A model generated the notes under the pieces. It worked only from the letters and a program-made list of their open reading frames with translations, did no database searches and was not told where the DNA came from. Below are positions 1-11,734 of a stretch of 64,000 bases of DNA, one piece after another. The stretch comes from Caulochytrium protostelioides (taxonomy: Eukaryota; Chytridiomycota; Caulochytriomycetes; Caulochytriales; Caulochytriaceae): assembly GCA_003615045.1 (NCBI GenBank), contig ML014173.1, positions 32,082 to 96,081 of the forward strand, given 5' to 3'. Each line of letters starts with the position of its first letter. Position 1 is the stretch's first letter. The position numbers and the translations under genes were made by a program.

Positions 1-2
1 AG

Positions 3-1553
3 GCCGATCTCGAGTTGGATACGGCGCGGCCTGTGCATCTTGATAACGGCGACCGCGCGGACGATCACGACCATGAAATGGACCACAGCGACGTTTCGTC
101 GGACCAGAGTCATGCTGACGCCCACGTCGATCATGCACGCAAGACCAGGCTGTGGTCGCTCCGTCTGCCCCTCCATCGTCATACCGAACGGCGTCCCGGC
201 TGTCAGACTGCGGAAGCCGTGCTCACGCTCGACCAGTATGCGTCGGAGTTTTCCGCCATAATGGCGGCGAACGGCGCGAGCACGCAGCTGGCGGGTCTGG
301 ACGCCACCGGAGCCGGTGCCGAGCAAGCGACCGCAGAACAGAAGCAAGTCTGGTGGAACGAACGGCGCCGGCTCGACGCCGCGCTGCAGTCGCTGCTCGA
401 ACGTATTGAGCGCGCGTGGCTTGGTGGATTTACCGGGATCTTTGCGCCACTCGCTGCCATGCCGCCGGACTTGATGGCCCAAGGCCATTCGATGCTGACC
501 GATGTCGTGGAGCGCCATTGGCTCTCGGCCACCTCGTCCGCAGCCACGCCGGCCGCGGCCCCGCCCGTGTCGCGCATCGCCTTCAGCGACATGTTTCTCC
601 AGTACATGCTCGCGCAGCCGGCGCCGTGGCCGGATGCCTTGACGCAGGACGTGCTGGCCGTGATCGTGGATCACGTCGTGCTCGCGGGGTATCCCGCTGA
701 TGCGGTCGCCTCGTGGGATGCGCTTGGGGCCGATGTGCGACGCGTCGTCCACACGATCCAGCACTGCCACCACACACGCACGCGTAGCACCCCGCCACGG
801 GGCGACCCCCACGTGGTGCTCATTCTGGACCGGCTGCTGCACCGCATTCCGTGGGAGTCGCTGCCCTGCCTGCGCCGCCGCTCCGTCAGCCGCTGTCTGT
901 CGCTGGCGCACTATCGCGAGTGCCGGCAGCGTCTCGGCGCGCCGCTGCGCGACGCTGCGTGGCTCAGCCGCCGCGATGCGCTGCAGTACGTGGTGAACCC
1001 GGGCGGCGACCTCGTCAAGACGCAGCGTACCTTCGAACACGTGTTTGCCACCATGCGTCCGCAGCCGTGGCAGGGCATCGCAGGCCGGATCCCGACGGCG
1101 GCACAATGGACCGCGACGCTCGAGTCCGCCGGTGTTTTTCTCTACTGCGGCCACGGCGGCGGCGAGCAGTATCTCCCGACGCACCGGATGCGGCGGTTGC
1201 GGCGGCTCCCGCCCGTCTGCCTGCTCATGGGCTGCTCCTCGGGCGCCCTCGTGGATGTCGGCGCCGCACTCGATCCCATCGGCGTGGTCCGTGAATATGC
1301 GCTCGGCGGGAGCGTCGCGGTCGTCGCCAATCTGTGGGACGTGACCGATCGCGACATCGACCGGTACTGCATCGCGCTGATGACCTACGGCGGGCTCATT
1401 GACCCGCCCGCGCAGCGCCAGCCGCTTCCGCTCGGCGTCGCCGTCTGCCAAGCACGCCAGAGCTGCCACCTGGGCTACCTGGTCGGCGCGGCGCCCGTGC
1501 TCTATGGCCTGCCTCTCACCCTCACGCGCTCCGTTGATTCTGTTCGTTCGTGA
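3..1553 (+). CDS. ESP1: Separase, C-terminal protease part (5' end outside window)
   Basis: Separase is the clan CD cysteine protease (peptidase family C50) that cleaves cohesin at anaphase. The frame is open to the left edge and has no ATG there, so the gene starts upstream and only about 516 codons are visible. The catalytic His lies in YCGHGGGEQY and the catalytic Cys in LMGCSSG, about 27 residues apart (codons at 1152 and 1233). Before them is the strand VVLILDRLLHRIPWESLPC, typical of the pseudo-caspase/caspase core, and the end GAAPVLYGLPL matches separase C-termini. The N-terminal visible part is rich in His and Asp and looks disordered. The gene converges on ALG6, 164 bases away. Family assignment is firm; full length is unknown. 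Confidence 0.92.
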   Translation, partial: ADLELDTARPVHLDNGDRADDHDHEMDHSDVSSDQSHADAHVDHARKTRLWSLRLPLHRHTERRPGCQTAEAVLTLDQYASEFSAIMAANGASTQLAGLDATGAGAEQATAEQKQVWWNERRRLDAALQSLLERIERAWLGGFTGIFAPLAAMPPDLMAQGHSMLTDVVERHWLSATSSAATPAAAPPVSRIAFSDMFLQYMLAQPAPWPDALTQDVLAVIVDHVVLAGYPADAVASWDALGADVRRVVHTIQHCHHTRTRSTPPRGDPHVVLILDRLLHRIPWESLPCLRRRSVSRCLSLAHYRECRQRLGAPLRDAAWLSRRDALQYVVNPGGDLVKTQRTFEHVFATMRPQPWQGIAGRIPTAAQWTATLESAGVFLYCGHGGGEQYLPTHRMRRLRRLPPVCLLMGCSSGALVDVGAALDPIGVVREYALGGSVAVVANLWDVTDRDIDRYCIALMTYGGLIDPPAQRQPLPLGVAVCQARQSCHLGYLVGAAPVLYGLPLTLTRSVDSVRS

Positions 1554-1717
1554 ACGCGAGCTTGTGATGTCTCATATGATCAACATGGGGTGTCTTATAG
1601 TAGTGGTCTTGGCCAAAATTCAAGAAAAGTAAAGTTCTAGTTCAGTTCAGTTCGTCTAGTTTGATCCATCAGGGGGTCTCCAGCGATCGTCGCGACGTTC
1701 GGTCGGCAACGACCCAT

Positions 1718-3520
1718 TCAGAGATAAGGCTTAATCGCAGTGACCACAGCCTGCTCGAGCCGGGGGAAAAGCAGCATGAGAAAGTTGCCGCAGAGGTAGA
1801 GGTAGAACAACGCAAACTGGAGGGCGCCGACGCCGGCAAACAGCAGCGGGTACAGCAAGACATACCGCTGCGGCGGGGGGATCGTCAGCTGCGCCACATG
1901 CAGCGCGACCATCGTGCCGATCGACGCCATGCCGAGACGGCGCACGAGGGCATGCGGGTGCCGCCACGGCATCATGGGCGCCGCGACAGCCATCCACCCG
2001 AGCCCGAGAGCGGCGTACGGCAGCGCCTGGCCGTCGTCGCGCAGCATAAAGTAGTTGGTCCACATCGCGACGAGCTGGAACCACGCAGCGGCGGTCGGCT
2101 CGACCGGCATGAGCATCAGGAGGGGCAGCGCGGTGAGCATGATGCCTTTTTCGTGCACCAGGTACGAGCACAAAAAGAAGCCGAGGGCCGAGATCGCGAG
2201 CAGGTACAGGAACGAGGTATACTTGGCAGCCGGGCTCGCATCGAGCTTGCGCGCGCGGTGCGGCGCATACCAGCACACGGTGAGGTAGACGGCGTTCCAC
2301 GGCACGACGGCGGCGGCCGTCACAGCCGTGCTGAGCCGCAGCAGCTGGTCGGTCGTGTAGTCGCGCTGGAGCTTCATCACCACATCGACAACACACCACA
2401 AATTGGCCGTTAGGCCTTCCAGCAGCCCGCGGCTCACGGGGAACACGCGCCGCAGAATCGTCCCCACGATCGTGGCCGCCGCCTCCGTCGCGGAGGTGGT
2501 CGGGCCACGGTGGCGGATCTCATCGACGACGAAGGGCATGACCGCCAGGCCGAAGGTGGCGATGACGGCCGCGCCGAGACTGGCCAGCGTCAGCAGGGCT
2601 CGCCACGGCGCGCCGCGCCGCGCGATGGCGCTGCACTCGGTCAGCAGATGGCAAAAGACGGGAATGGCATAGTAGAGCGCGATCTGCTTAAAGCTGAGCG
2701 CACAGACGAATGCGATGGCGCCGCGGACATAGGCGCCGCGGTGCCAGAAGACGAGGGCCCACAGGGCAAACCCAAACATGGCCGCATTGTACTGGAAGTG
2801 GCCGTGGTCGACGAGCGTGAGCAGCGGGAACGCCGCAAGATATGCGAAGGCGGTGAGCCGCTGCGTCCGATCCCTGCTCGGAGACGGTGACGGGGAGGCC
2901 GACAGGAACCGGCAGCCGGTCCAGGCCCACATGGCGGGGATCAGGAGGGTACACTCGGTCACGATGGCGGTACTGCGCATAAAAAAGCGCAGGCCTGGGG
3001 ATTCGAACCCCTCCGATTGGCGCAACGCCATCCATGCCGGATGGATCGCGTGGCCGATGCGGCCGAGGATGTAGGCATGGAATCCCGACAGGGGCGGATA
3101 GTCGAGCGGCCACCAGTCGGAACGGTAGCGGTACCACGCGCGCAGCGGCAGATGCGTCGTCAGCTCCATCCAGTGGCGCTGCGCTTCGAAGTCGCTGTAG
3201 ATGGGCGGCCGGTGCTCGCCCGCATACCCGCCGAGCCCGACGAGCACGCGCACCATCAGCGTTGCAGCCAGCACGGCCACGAGGCCGACGGCGGTATGGC
3301 TGCGAAACACGGCGAGCGCTGCGTAGAGGCCCGTGGACTCCCAGCATGATGGCGCGATGGAAGGAACGGGATCGACCGCAACGCGGCGTGGGCCGTTCAA
3401 ATCGGCAGTCTCCGGCGTGCCCACCAGTTTGGTGACGCCGCGGATGGACGCCGCGGGCTGCCGGAGCGTGTGGACCGCCGTTGTCGTGCCGGCGGCCGCG
3501 CCGCGCTTGCGTGTCAGCAT
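1718..3520 (-). CDS. ALG6: Dolichyl-P-glucose:Man9GlcNAc2-PP-dolichol alpha-1,3-glucosyltransferase ALG6
   Basis: ALG6 adds the first glucose to the lipid-linked oligosaccharide in the ER lumen, before N-glycan transfer. The protein is about 600 aa and strongly hydrophobic, as expected for a multispanning ALG6/ALG8 (GT57) enzyme. DFEAQRHW at about residue 110 holds the first luminal-loop acidic residue. WPLDYPPLSGFH at about 137 and the stretch AWMALRQSEGFES then FMRST are ALG6 hallmarks and separate it from ALG8. The open frame extends to 3670 only through a non-ATG codon; the first in-frame ATG is at 3520, giving a short cytosolic N-terminus. It is transcribed divergently from the Cyc2-like gene. 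Confidence 0.92.
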   Translation of the reverse strand: MLTRKRGAAAGTTTAVHTLRQPAASIRGVTKLVGTPETADLNGPRRVAVDPVPSIAPSCWESTGLYAALAVFRSHTAVGLVAVLAATLMVRVLVGLGGYAGEHRPPIYSDFEAQRHWMELTTHLPLRAWYRYRSDWWPLDYPPLSGFHAYILGRIGHAIHPAWMALRQSEGFESPGLRFFMRSTAIVTECTLLIPAMWAWTGCRFLSASPSPSPSRDRTQRLTAFAYLAAFPLLTLVDHGHFQYNAAMFGFALWALVFWHRGAYVRGAIAFVCALSFKQIALYYAIPVFCHLLTECSAIARRGAPWRALLTLASLGAAVIATFGLAVMPFVVDEIRHRGPTTSATEAAATIVGTILRRVFPVSRGLLEGLTANLWCVVDVVMKLQRDYTTDQLLRLSTAVTAAAVVPWNAVYLTVCWYAPHRARKLDASPAAKYTSFLYLLAISALGFFLCSYLVHEKGIMLTALPLLMLMPVEPTAAAWFQLVAMWTNYFMLRDDGQALPYAALGLGWMAVAAPMMPWRHPHALVRRLGMASIGTMVALHVAQLTIPPPQRYVLLYPLLFAGVGALQFALFYLYLCGNFLMLLFPRLEQAVVTAIKPYL

Positions 3521-4757
3521 GGCGCCTGCGTGAAGACGAGTCGAGGGGGACGGCTCAGGGCGCACGTGGCAGCCGGCGTCGGACCCGAGAGCGATCACCC
3601 GTCTCCGGTATCCAGGCGCGGGGTACCGGTCAATGGCAAAGACATCGATGGGCACACGGCGATCGTGCAAGGGCGGCGTGTTCGCGTATTGACATATCAG
3701 TAGATTGCATCAGACGCGGTGATGGCATAGTGACAGGATGAGATTGCCCTGTGAGCATTTATGTACGACCGCGTTCAACAAAAACCATCAGACCTTGTTT
3801 AACAAAATCATCAGACCTTTGTTGTTTCCATACCCGGGATACCGAGGTAGCGTTTCCACCATGAAGGCGCTCGACCAAGGACGGGGGCATCCGCCTCTCC
3901 CGACGCGGACGGTAGACGTTGTCTACCGATGCAGCGTGGTGGCCCCAAGACAACTATGCAATGAAGCCTTCAGTCACCATTCATGTCGTAAGAGCACCAG
4001 CGTTGAAGGATCTAGCGAATCCCACGCTGTCAATGTTTGCATGCTCGTAGGGTGGTCCACGGTCCACGGTCCACGCCCTGATAGAACACATTTTGGGTTT
4101 TCAAACCCCGCGACGTGTCGGCCCTGTGATGGACGAGGTCGTCCCGTGGATCCTAGACGCCGCCGTGACCGCAGGTTCACTTGAGCGCCGCCCCCCGCCG
4201 ATCACACATCGCGGACCGCCCGCCGTCTGCTCTGGACCGATAATAACGCAGTGCCGCGCCGCATCGTCCGAGGATCCACCCGGTCGTTTATCAACGCCCG
4301 ATCGAAGCTTCCACCATGGAGGAACTCGGTTGGGACACGAGGGGCACGTGGCATCCGCCGAACCGACGATCCGTCGTCGTCGCTGGCACCTGATGACACG
4401 TCCTGGGCAGACCCGGCGCCTTCATCGACCCGAGTTGGCGAAGCGCCATCGTCGGCTCAGCCCGAACCAAGAGGCCAGCCAAACGAGCCGGGCGGGGGCG
4501 TCGTGGCCGGCCACCGGCGTCCAAGCGAGGCTTGGGTGGCCGCCGCCGGCGTGATGCGCGCGCTTATCTCCGACGCAGGGCCAGCTGGCGGGCCCCGGCA
4601 CGGGTATCCCATCCGCTGATCGGCAGACCCCGCTGCGCTGCGAGCACGCACGGCACGATGCCGGATGAGCACGATGCGACAGCGCGTTGCTGGCTAGCGT
4701 CTCGAACGGCGTCCCTGCCTTCGCCGCATCCCTGCTGCACGCTGTCGTCCTCGCCGC
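3521..4757. other. Shared upstream region between ALG6 and the Cyc2-like gene
   Basis: About 1.2 kb separates two divergent start codons. Short open frames on both strands show no recognisable domain, and I treat the interval as promoter and 5' UTR. It includes an AT-rich patch with a short direct repeat (catcagacctt at 3786 and 3809). No TATA or binding site can be defended. Confidence 0.5.
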
Positions 4758-6191
4758 ATGATGCCGCCACTCGCGTGCACCCGCGCCTGCTGGGCCGCCG
4801 GCCGGGCCGTCGGCGTCCGCCCGACCGCATGGCGTGGGCACCGCGCGACGGCACCGTATTCCAGCGCCGCGGGCCTGTTGTCGTCCGGTGCTGCCACCTG
4901 GCCCGCGTCGCTGCGATGGCCGCGGCGGCCGGGAGCCGTCCAGCCCTGGCCCGCTCGCGGCCTGCCGCGCCCGCAGGATCGTTTGTTGGCGACGCGCGGC
5001 TCCGCGCCGCCGCAGAATGAAACGACCCAGCCACCGACGGCGTCGACACCACCATCCGCGTCCTCGTTGCCGTCGTTGGCGTCCGAGGCCAGGACGGAGA
5101 GCGCGATCGCCGACGCGCGCGCCAGCCGCTTCTTGCCGAAGCGCAGCGGCCCTGCGCGGTATGCGTATGCGCTCGAGGAGCTGCAGCGGCATCCGGACGC
5201 GCCGCTCGCGCATCGCGAGGCCGGCGAGACGTTTGACGACATCAAAAAGGACGAAGGCTTCGCCGTCGGCGCCACGATCCTCGGCGTTTTGACCGTCTTG
5301 GTGCTAGGCTACCACGCGTACGATCTGCTCTATGTGCACGACTGGTATGCCGGACAGCTACGCAGCGACCGCTTCCGCACCTTCAAGGTGATCGATGCCG
5401 TGCCCGTCAACCACAACACCTACATCGTGTCGGTCCAGGTGAAGCATCCGGAAGCCGCCGCGATGCATCTGATGGGCCGCGAGGACGAGGAGGCCCGAGT
5501 CCGTGACGACAACGACAGCGCGAGCACCAAGCAGAGTGTGCCGGTACCGTCCTACGTGCTCGTGCGTGATAACGACTGCCAGATCGTGCGCGAGTACACG
5601 CCGATTACGTACGAAACCAATCACGTCGATCTGCTCATTAAGTGCTATCCGGAGGGCTCGATGAGCTCCAAGCTGACCCATCTCGTTTCCGGCGACGAGA
5701 TTGATCTGCGCGGGCCCGAGCTCCATCCGGGTTTCGATCTTGCGGGCGTCAAGGAGATCGGGATGGTCGCCGGCGGCACGGGCATCACGCCAATGTACCA
5801 GCTCATCAAGTACATACTGACCCAGGCCCCGCATGCGGCGGACACGCGGCTGTCGCTCGTCTACACGAACGCCTATGAGGTGGACATCCTGCTGCGCAAG
5901 GAGCTGGATTTGCTGCAGCAGCACTTCCCGTCCCGGTTCAAAGTCACCTACGTGCTAGACTATCCGCCGAGCCCGCAGTGGCCCGGCTGGCGCGGGTTCG
6001 TGGGCCAGCAGGTCCTGCAGGAAAGTCTGCCGAGCCCGCTGCGCGACCACGAGGTCAAGATTCTGGTGGCCGGGCCCGACGGCCTGGTCAAGCACGTGGC
6101 GGGCGAAAAAACCACCTTCCAGGAGCAGGGGCCCCTCCGCGGCTTGCTCGCGCGCCTGGGTTACCACGCCGACCAGGTCTACAAATTCTAG
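4758..6191 (+). CDS. Mitochondrial FAD/NAD(P)H oxidoreductase, cytochrome b5 reductase fold, Cyc2-like
   Basis: A 477 aa flavoprotein of the ferredoxin-reductase superfamily. It begins with an Arg- and Ala-rich, acid-poor stretch that looks like a mitochondrial presequence. One membrane segment follows at about 170-192, then the catalytic core. FAD motif REYTPIT starts at R278, the second FAD contact is GSMSSKL, and the NAD(P)H motif GGTGITPM starts at G339. The usual CGPP near the C-terminus is replaced by AGPDG (A438), followed by QGPLRGLL and a terminal VYKF. That ending resembles fungal Cyc2 (a mitochondrial inner-membrane oxidoreductase linked to cytochrome c haem attachment) more than Mcr1 or Cbr1. 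The family is sure; the Cyc2 assignment is an inference from memory of the motif. An insert of about 25 residues interrupts the FAD domain. Confidence 0.85.
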   Translation: MMPPLACTRACWAAGRAVGVRPTAWRGHRATAPYSSAAGLLSSGAATWPASLRWPRRPGAVQPWPARGLPRPQDRLLATRGSAPPQNETTQPPTASTPPSASSLPSLASEARTESAIADARASRFLPKRSGPARYAYALEELQRHPDAPLAHREAGETFDDIKKDEGFAVGATILGVLTVLVLGYHAYDLLYVHDWYAGQLRSDRFRTFKVIDAVPVNHNTYIVSVQVKHPEAAAMHLMGREDEEARVRDDNDSASTKQSVPVPSYVLVRDNDCQIVREYTPITYETNHVDLLIKCYPEGSMSSKLTHLVSGDEIDLRGPELHPGFDLAGVKEIGMVAGGTGITPMYQLIKYILTQAPHAADTRLSLVYTNAYEVDILLRKELDLLQQHFPSRFKVTYVLDYPPSPQWPGWRGFVGQQVLQESLPSPLRDHEVKILVAGPDGLVKHVAGEKTTFQEQGPLRGLLARLGYHADQVYKF

Positions 6192-6282
6192 CCCCGCCGG
6201 CGGTGGCCATGCTGGCCCGTCACGGGCCAGACCCCCGCCGTCCCCCGTCGGCGACGGCTCGTTCATGTCCTACAAAAATCAC

Positions 6283-6288
6283 AATAAA
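6283..6288 (+). terminator. Canonical AATAAA polyadenylation signal
   Basis: AATAAA lies 92 bases past the stop of the Cyc2-like reductase gene, in an AT-rich patch between two convergent genes. Position and context suit the 3' end of that transcript. Confidence 0.55.
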
Positions 6289-6323
6289 TACACAACGATG
6301 CCACGGCAGAAGGGGGCTAGGCC

Positions 6324-9300
6324 TCACGCGTCGTCGGCGCGCGGCTTCTTGGCCAGCGAGGTGTCGCTCGCGTCCGTCGAGCGCTTGAGCGTGCCGAACC
6401 CATACGGGTTGAGCGGCCGCGAGGGCGTCGTCGATGCCGACGCCGCGGTCGGCACCGGCGGCACGGCCTTCGCCGTGGCGTGCATCACGGGCACGCTCGC
6501 GGCGCCCGTCGTCGTCGTCGCCGTCGTCGTCGCCGCCGCTGTCGCGGCAGGCGTCGCGGCACCCGACGCGACGTGGAATGTCGGGGTGCCCGGAGTGGAC
6601 GTCGCTGGTACCGCCGCTGGCGCCGCCGACGACGGTGGAAGGCTCGAGGGCGCGGGCGTCGCCGCCGACGGCGTGGTGTCAGAAGCGGCCGCCGGCGGCG
6701 CCGATGCCGGCGTCGTTGGCGACAACGGCGCCACGGACGGACGCGCTTCCGACGCGCGTGGGCCCGCCGCGTCGGAGTTGGGCGACAACTCGCCGTCCGC
6801 AGGGCCGGCCCGAAGCGCGGGCGCCGCAGCATCCGACGTGATCTCGGGCGCCCTCACACGGGTCTTGACCGGCACAGCGCCGCTTGTCGCATCGTCGTCA
6901 GTCGCTGACGCCGGCGGGCCATTCGGCATGGCCGCCTCCGCCGCCACGGGGTCGGTCGCGCTCGGGGATGCGTCGTCGATGCGCGTCTCGGTCAGCTCGC
7001 CCTCTTCGCGCGAGGCGGCGTCCGGGACGGGGCGGCCGGACGCTAAGCCCCACGACCAGCCGATCGACGGCGGCGCCGGCGCCGGCGCCGGCTCGGGCTC
7101 CGGTTTGGCCGCCGCTGGGGATGGCGCCGCGTCGGTGGCGCGCATCGGAGGCGTGGCCGAGGACGGCGCCGCGTCTGGGGCCGTCACCGCCACCGTACGC
7201 ACGGGCGCCGAGGGCGGCGGCGATGACGACATGGGCTTCGCCGGTTCCGGGACGTCGGACACGGCGTCCGGCGCCGAGGAGGCGGCGGCCGCGTCCGGCT
7301 CGGCGGCGCTCGGCGGGTCCGCTACAGGCGCTGGCTCGGGATCCGGCTTCACGGGCGACGCCGCTGCCGCCGTCGCCGCGGGCCCCGGTGGGATCGGCGA
7401 CGTGGCCATCGGGGACAGCGGTTCGTGCGGCGTGGCGGCCGTGGCCGTCACGGGCGCCGACGGGGGCGCAGCCGGGCCGGCCTCCGGCGGGTCGGTCGCC
7501 AAGAGCGGCTCGGGGGCGGCGGCGACGGGCGGCGCTCGCGGAGATCGAGGCGCCGCCGGCGCGGGGACGCCCGCGGACGGCGCAGCGACGGGCGTCACGG
7601 TCGGCAACACCGCGGATGACCGCGGCGACACAGCTTGCGAGGCGGCGAACGCATCGTCGCTGGCCAGGGCGGCCTGAGAGAGCCCCGCGTCCGTGGCAGT
7701 GTCCGGTTCCTGGCCCGTCTGCGGTGTGCCCGTCAACGCCGCGGCGGCCACGTCCGTCGGCCCGGCCGTCGGCAGCAGGGGCGGCGGCGGCGAGGTGACG
7801 GCGGCGGCCGGCTGGCTCGCCGGCGCCGACGGCGTTGCGGAGGACGCCGCAGGGCGTTCCGGCCCCGCGGCTTTCACGGCCGGCGTCGCCGCCGACGGCG
7901 CGTCCGACACATCTTCCTTGATCGGGGGGCCTGTCGTCGCACTCGGTGGCGCGACCGTGTGGTGCGGCGGCGTACCCACGCGAGGTGATGTGAACGGCGG
8001 GGCCACAGGCGGCGCGGACGGCGGCGCGGCGGACGAGGGCGTGGCGGACGAGGGCGGCGCCGAGACATCGGCCTGCAGGGCGGGCGGCGGCGGCGCGGGC
8101 GTCGGCCGTGCGGCGGCGTCCGGCGTCACAGGCGTCGAGGACGCGCGCCGGCTCGCGCGGCTCGACTTCCGCGGCGCACGCGGCGTGGTCGTCGCGCTCG
8201 CAGGCGCGCTAGTGTCGGACGCCCCATGACCCGGGCCGCGCTCGCCGGGCGGCAACGACGCGGCCGGAGTGCCCGACGGCGTCGTCTGCAGCGGCGGCTC
8301 GCGACGCGCCGCCGCCGACGACAGGAGGTGGCTCGGGCGGCCATTGAGCCCCGGCGGCGGCGGCGGCGGCGCGCCGCGCGCGGACTCGTCATGGCGCAGA
8401 CTGCCCGACGGTTGCGGCAACGGGTAGCCCGCCAGCGCGTGCGCATGGGCACGGGAGGTCGGCACCTGGCCGTGGTCGGCCGCCGCAGACCAGCCTGGGG
8501 AGGGCGCTGACGGCGCGGAGGGTGTCTGCTGAGTGGCGCTCGGGCCGGGGCCGGCAACGGACGGGGAGTCGCTGTACGCGCTGCCGTGGATCACGGTGGG
8601 GCTGCCGGCCGCCGCGTAGGGTCCGTGGTAGCCGCCGGTGGCCGGCGGATAGCCGCGGGCCGTGTCGTTCGGCGACGGGTCGGACGGCCCATGAGGCGCC
8701 GCCGCCGGCGAGTCTGCCGCGCCAGAGGACGGCGGCGGCGCGTGGTAGCCGTGGCCACCGCGGTCCGCGTGTCGCGGCGGCGCGTCGTGGTAAGACGACG
8801 GGGGCCCGTGCTGCTGCGGCGGCTGCGCGTGTCCACCATGGGCCGCAGGCGCCTGGGACGTGTGAGACGAGTAGTAGTGTCCCGTGGCGGCAGCGGCGGG
8901 CGCCGTGGACGCCACGTGCGGCGGCGGCGCGTGCGGCGGCGGCGCGGCGGCAGCGTCCATGCTGTGGGGACCCGCAGGCATCGAGAGCTTGGGCGGCGCT
9001 TCGCCCGGCCCTCCGGAGGGCGCGGCATTGGCGCCGGCGGCGCCGCCGGCGCCGCCCGTGCTGGACGTGCGGTTGGTGATGTCGAAGGGGTGGTCCTGCA
9101 GGTAGCTGTGGGAGGTGGGCGAGGCGCGGCCGGCATGGGAGGTGTAGCCGCCCGGCGGCGGGCCCTGGGGCGCCGGGGCATACGCAGGCTCGGCGGCGCT
9201 GGGCATGCCGCGGCTGCCCCCGGCGGCGCCAGGGCTGCCCGCGCCGCTCGGGTGTCCCCCAACTGCGCCTGCAGGCATGCCGCTGGGATCCTGCTGCTGT

Positions 9301-11697
9301 TGCTGCTGTTGGCGCAGCAGATCCAGGCGCTGCTTGATGTGCGGATTGTTCGGGTCGAGCTCGAGCGCGCGCGCATACGCGTCAAGGGCATCTGAGACTT
9401 GGTTGTTGCACGATTCATAGAGCGTGCCCAGATCATACCAAACCTCCGAGATGTACGGGTTAAGCCGGATGGCGCGCGAGTAAGCGTCCAGCGCGTCCCG
9501 GAACTGGTTAATCTGGTAGTAGAGCACGCCGATCGAACACCAAAAGGTCGGGTTGCGGCCGTCGCGGTAGACGGCCTGCTGGTACGCGTCGTAGGCCTTG
9601 TTGTACTTTTCCTGCGCCATGTAGCACCGGCCCAGCAGATACCACGTCTGCGCGTCGTTCGTGTCCACCTCTAGGCTCCGCATCAGATACTGGATGGCCC
9701 TGTCCTGGTTCGAGAACGCACTGTGGCCGTCCTTGTCGGTGTCCTGGCTGCCGCTCGCCATCGGGTACTCGCCGTTCGGCGTCGTCGCCGTGCTGTCGGG
9801 CTTGCCTTCCTGCGAGGCCGACGATCCGGAGGCGCCGTGCGGACCCGCTTGTGCCCCGGCACCCGCGGAGGCCGACGCGGCGCTCTGGTACTGCTGATGG
9901 TACAGCCAGCCCAGCTGCTGCAGGACCTTCGCATGGTGCGGGGTCGCGACGAGCACACGCTCGTAGGCGTCGCGGGCAAGGCCGTACTCCTTGTTCTGCT
10001 CGTGGACATGGCCGATCTGGAACCAGATATCGACTTCGCTCAGGGGTTTCGGCGGCTTGTTGAGGATGTAGCGGAAGCAGGAGAGGCTCAGCTCATACTT
10101 GCCTTGCTGCTTGTAGATAATGCCGAGGCGGAAGTAGATCTCATTGGCCTTCTCGAAGTGGGGCTCCATGCGGATGACGGCCGAGAAGGCTTCTTCGGCG
10201 TGCTCGTAGCTGCCATACCGGTCGTAAAGAATCCCGATGCCATACCAGAGTTTGGGTTCTTTGGGGTTCTGCAGATGGTAGAGCGCCTGCTGGTACGCGC
10301 CGTAGGCTTTCTGAAGCTCGTCCAGCATGAGGTGGCAGTGCCCAACGGCGCCCCAAATCTCGCCATTGCGGCCGTCCATTTCCAGGATCTGCTGGAACGC
10401 ATCAATCGCTTTGTCATACTGCTCCCGCGAGCGATACAGGGACGCGATCTGCGTCAGCGCCGGGATCGAGTCGGGGTTGTGCCGCAGCGCGTTCTCGTAG
10501 GCCGACAGCGCGTGGTCCGCGTCGTTCATGAGCTCCGCCAGCGTGCCGACCTCGATCCACGTCTGCTCGTTCTTGGCCGACAGCGCCTGCAGCACGGCGG
10601 GCGTGGCCGCGCGTGCCGCCGCCGCGCTCCCGGCTCCCGCGGGCGCCGTCGCCGTCGTCGCCGCGCCCGCACTCGGCCCGGCGGCCGCCGCCAGGGCCGA
10701 CATGGACGCCGCCGCGGACACCGGCGCGACGGGCGCCACGGCCGCCGCCGCGGCGGACGGGTGGGCTCCCGGCGGCAGCATCGCTCCGGCCGTGGGCGCG
10801 CCGCCGTGCGGCGGCGGCAGCGACGGCGCGGCAGCGGCGGCCCCCGGCAGCGGCGGCGGGGACGCGGGCGGCGCGCCGGGATGGCCTGAGAGCCCAGGGT
10901 GCGGGCTGCGGCCGGCGAGCGCCGCGTGGGGCCCGGGCGGCGGCATGCCCATCGGCGTGTTGGGCATGGGTTTGTGCGTGGCGGGCCCGTGTGCCATTGC
11001 GTGCGGGGACAGGGCGTGGTGCGATGGCGCCAGGTGCTGCGGCGCGTGCGGATGCGGCGCTTGCCCCTGCGCCTGCGGTGGGCCGTGCTGCGGCGGCGGC
11101 GGCGCTTGCTGCTGTGGCTGCTGCGAATGCGGGTGCTGCTGCGGATGCGGATGCATGGCCTTGGACGCGCTCGATGGTGCCATCATACTGCCACGCGGGC
11201 CATACCCGTCATATCCGCCCACGGGCTGAGGCGGCTGCTGCTGATGCATGTGAGCCGGATGCGACGATGGGTGCCCTTGCTGCGGCGGCTGCGGCGGCGG
11301 ACCCTGCTGCTGCTGCGGGTGCTGCGAGTAATGCGGATGGGACGGCGGCGGGGCCATGTGCTGCTGCTGTGGGTGCTGCGGCGGCATGACATGCGGGTGG
11401 TGGTGGGGATGCGGCGGCGCGTGCTGATGTGGGTGCGGCGGCGGCGGCGGCGCGTGCTGCGTGTGCGGATGCGGATAGCCATGCGGCGGGTATTGCGACT
11501 GCGGCGGGTGCGAATGCACCGTCTGCTGCTGATACGGCGCGTGGTAGGATGGCGGGCCCGGCTGCGGCGGCATCGGCGCCGCCATGCCGCCCTTGTTCAC
11601 GCCCGACGGCGCGTTCGCGCCGCCGCGTTGCATGCCATACCCGGCGTACGCTTGCTGCTGCTGGTGGTGCTGCGAATGCTGCGGATGTTGGTGGTGT

Positions 11698-11734
<37 letters not shown>

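Noticed and set aside
2985-3060. tRNA-like 3' half on the minus strand (GGGGTTCGAATCCCC followed by a T6 run)
   Set aside because: It matches a B box and a Pol III-type terminator, but lies inside the ALG6 coding frame. I found no A box or pairing acceptor stem, and the T-stem is imperfect.
9723-10889. 388-codon plus frame opposite the CYC8 TPR region
   Set aside because: Antisense shadow of a strongly conserved TPR-coding stretch.
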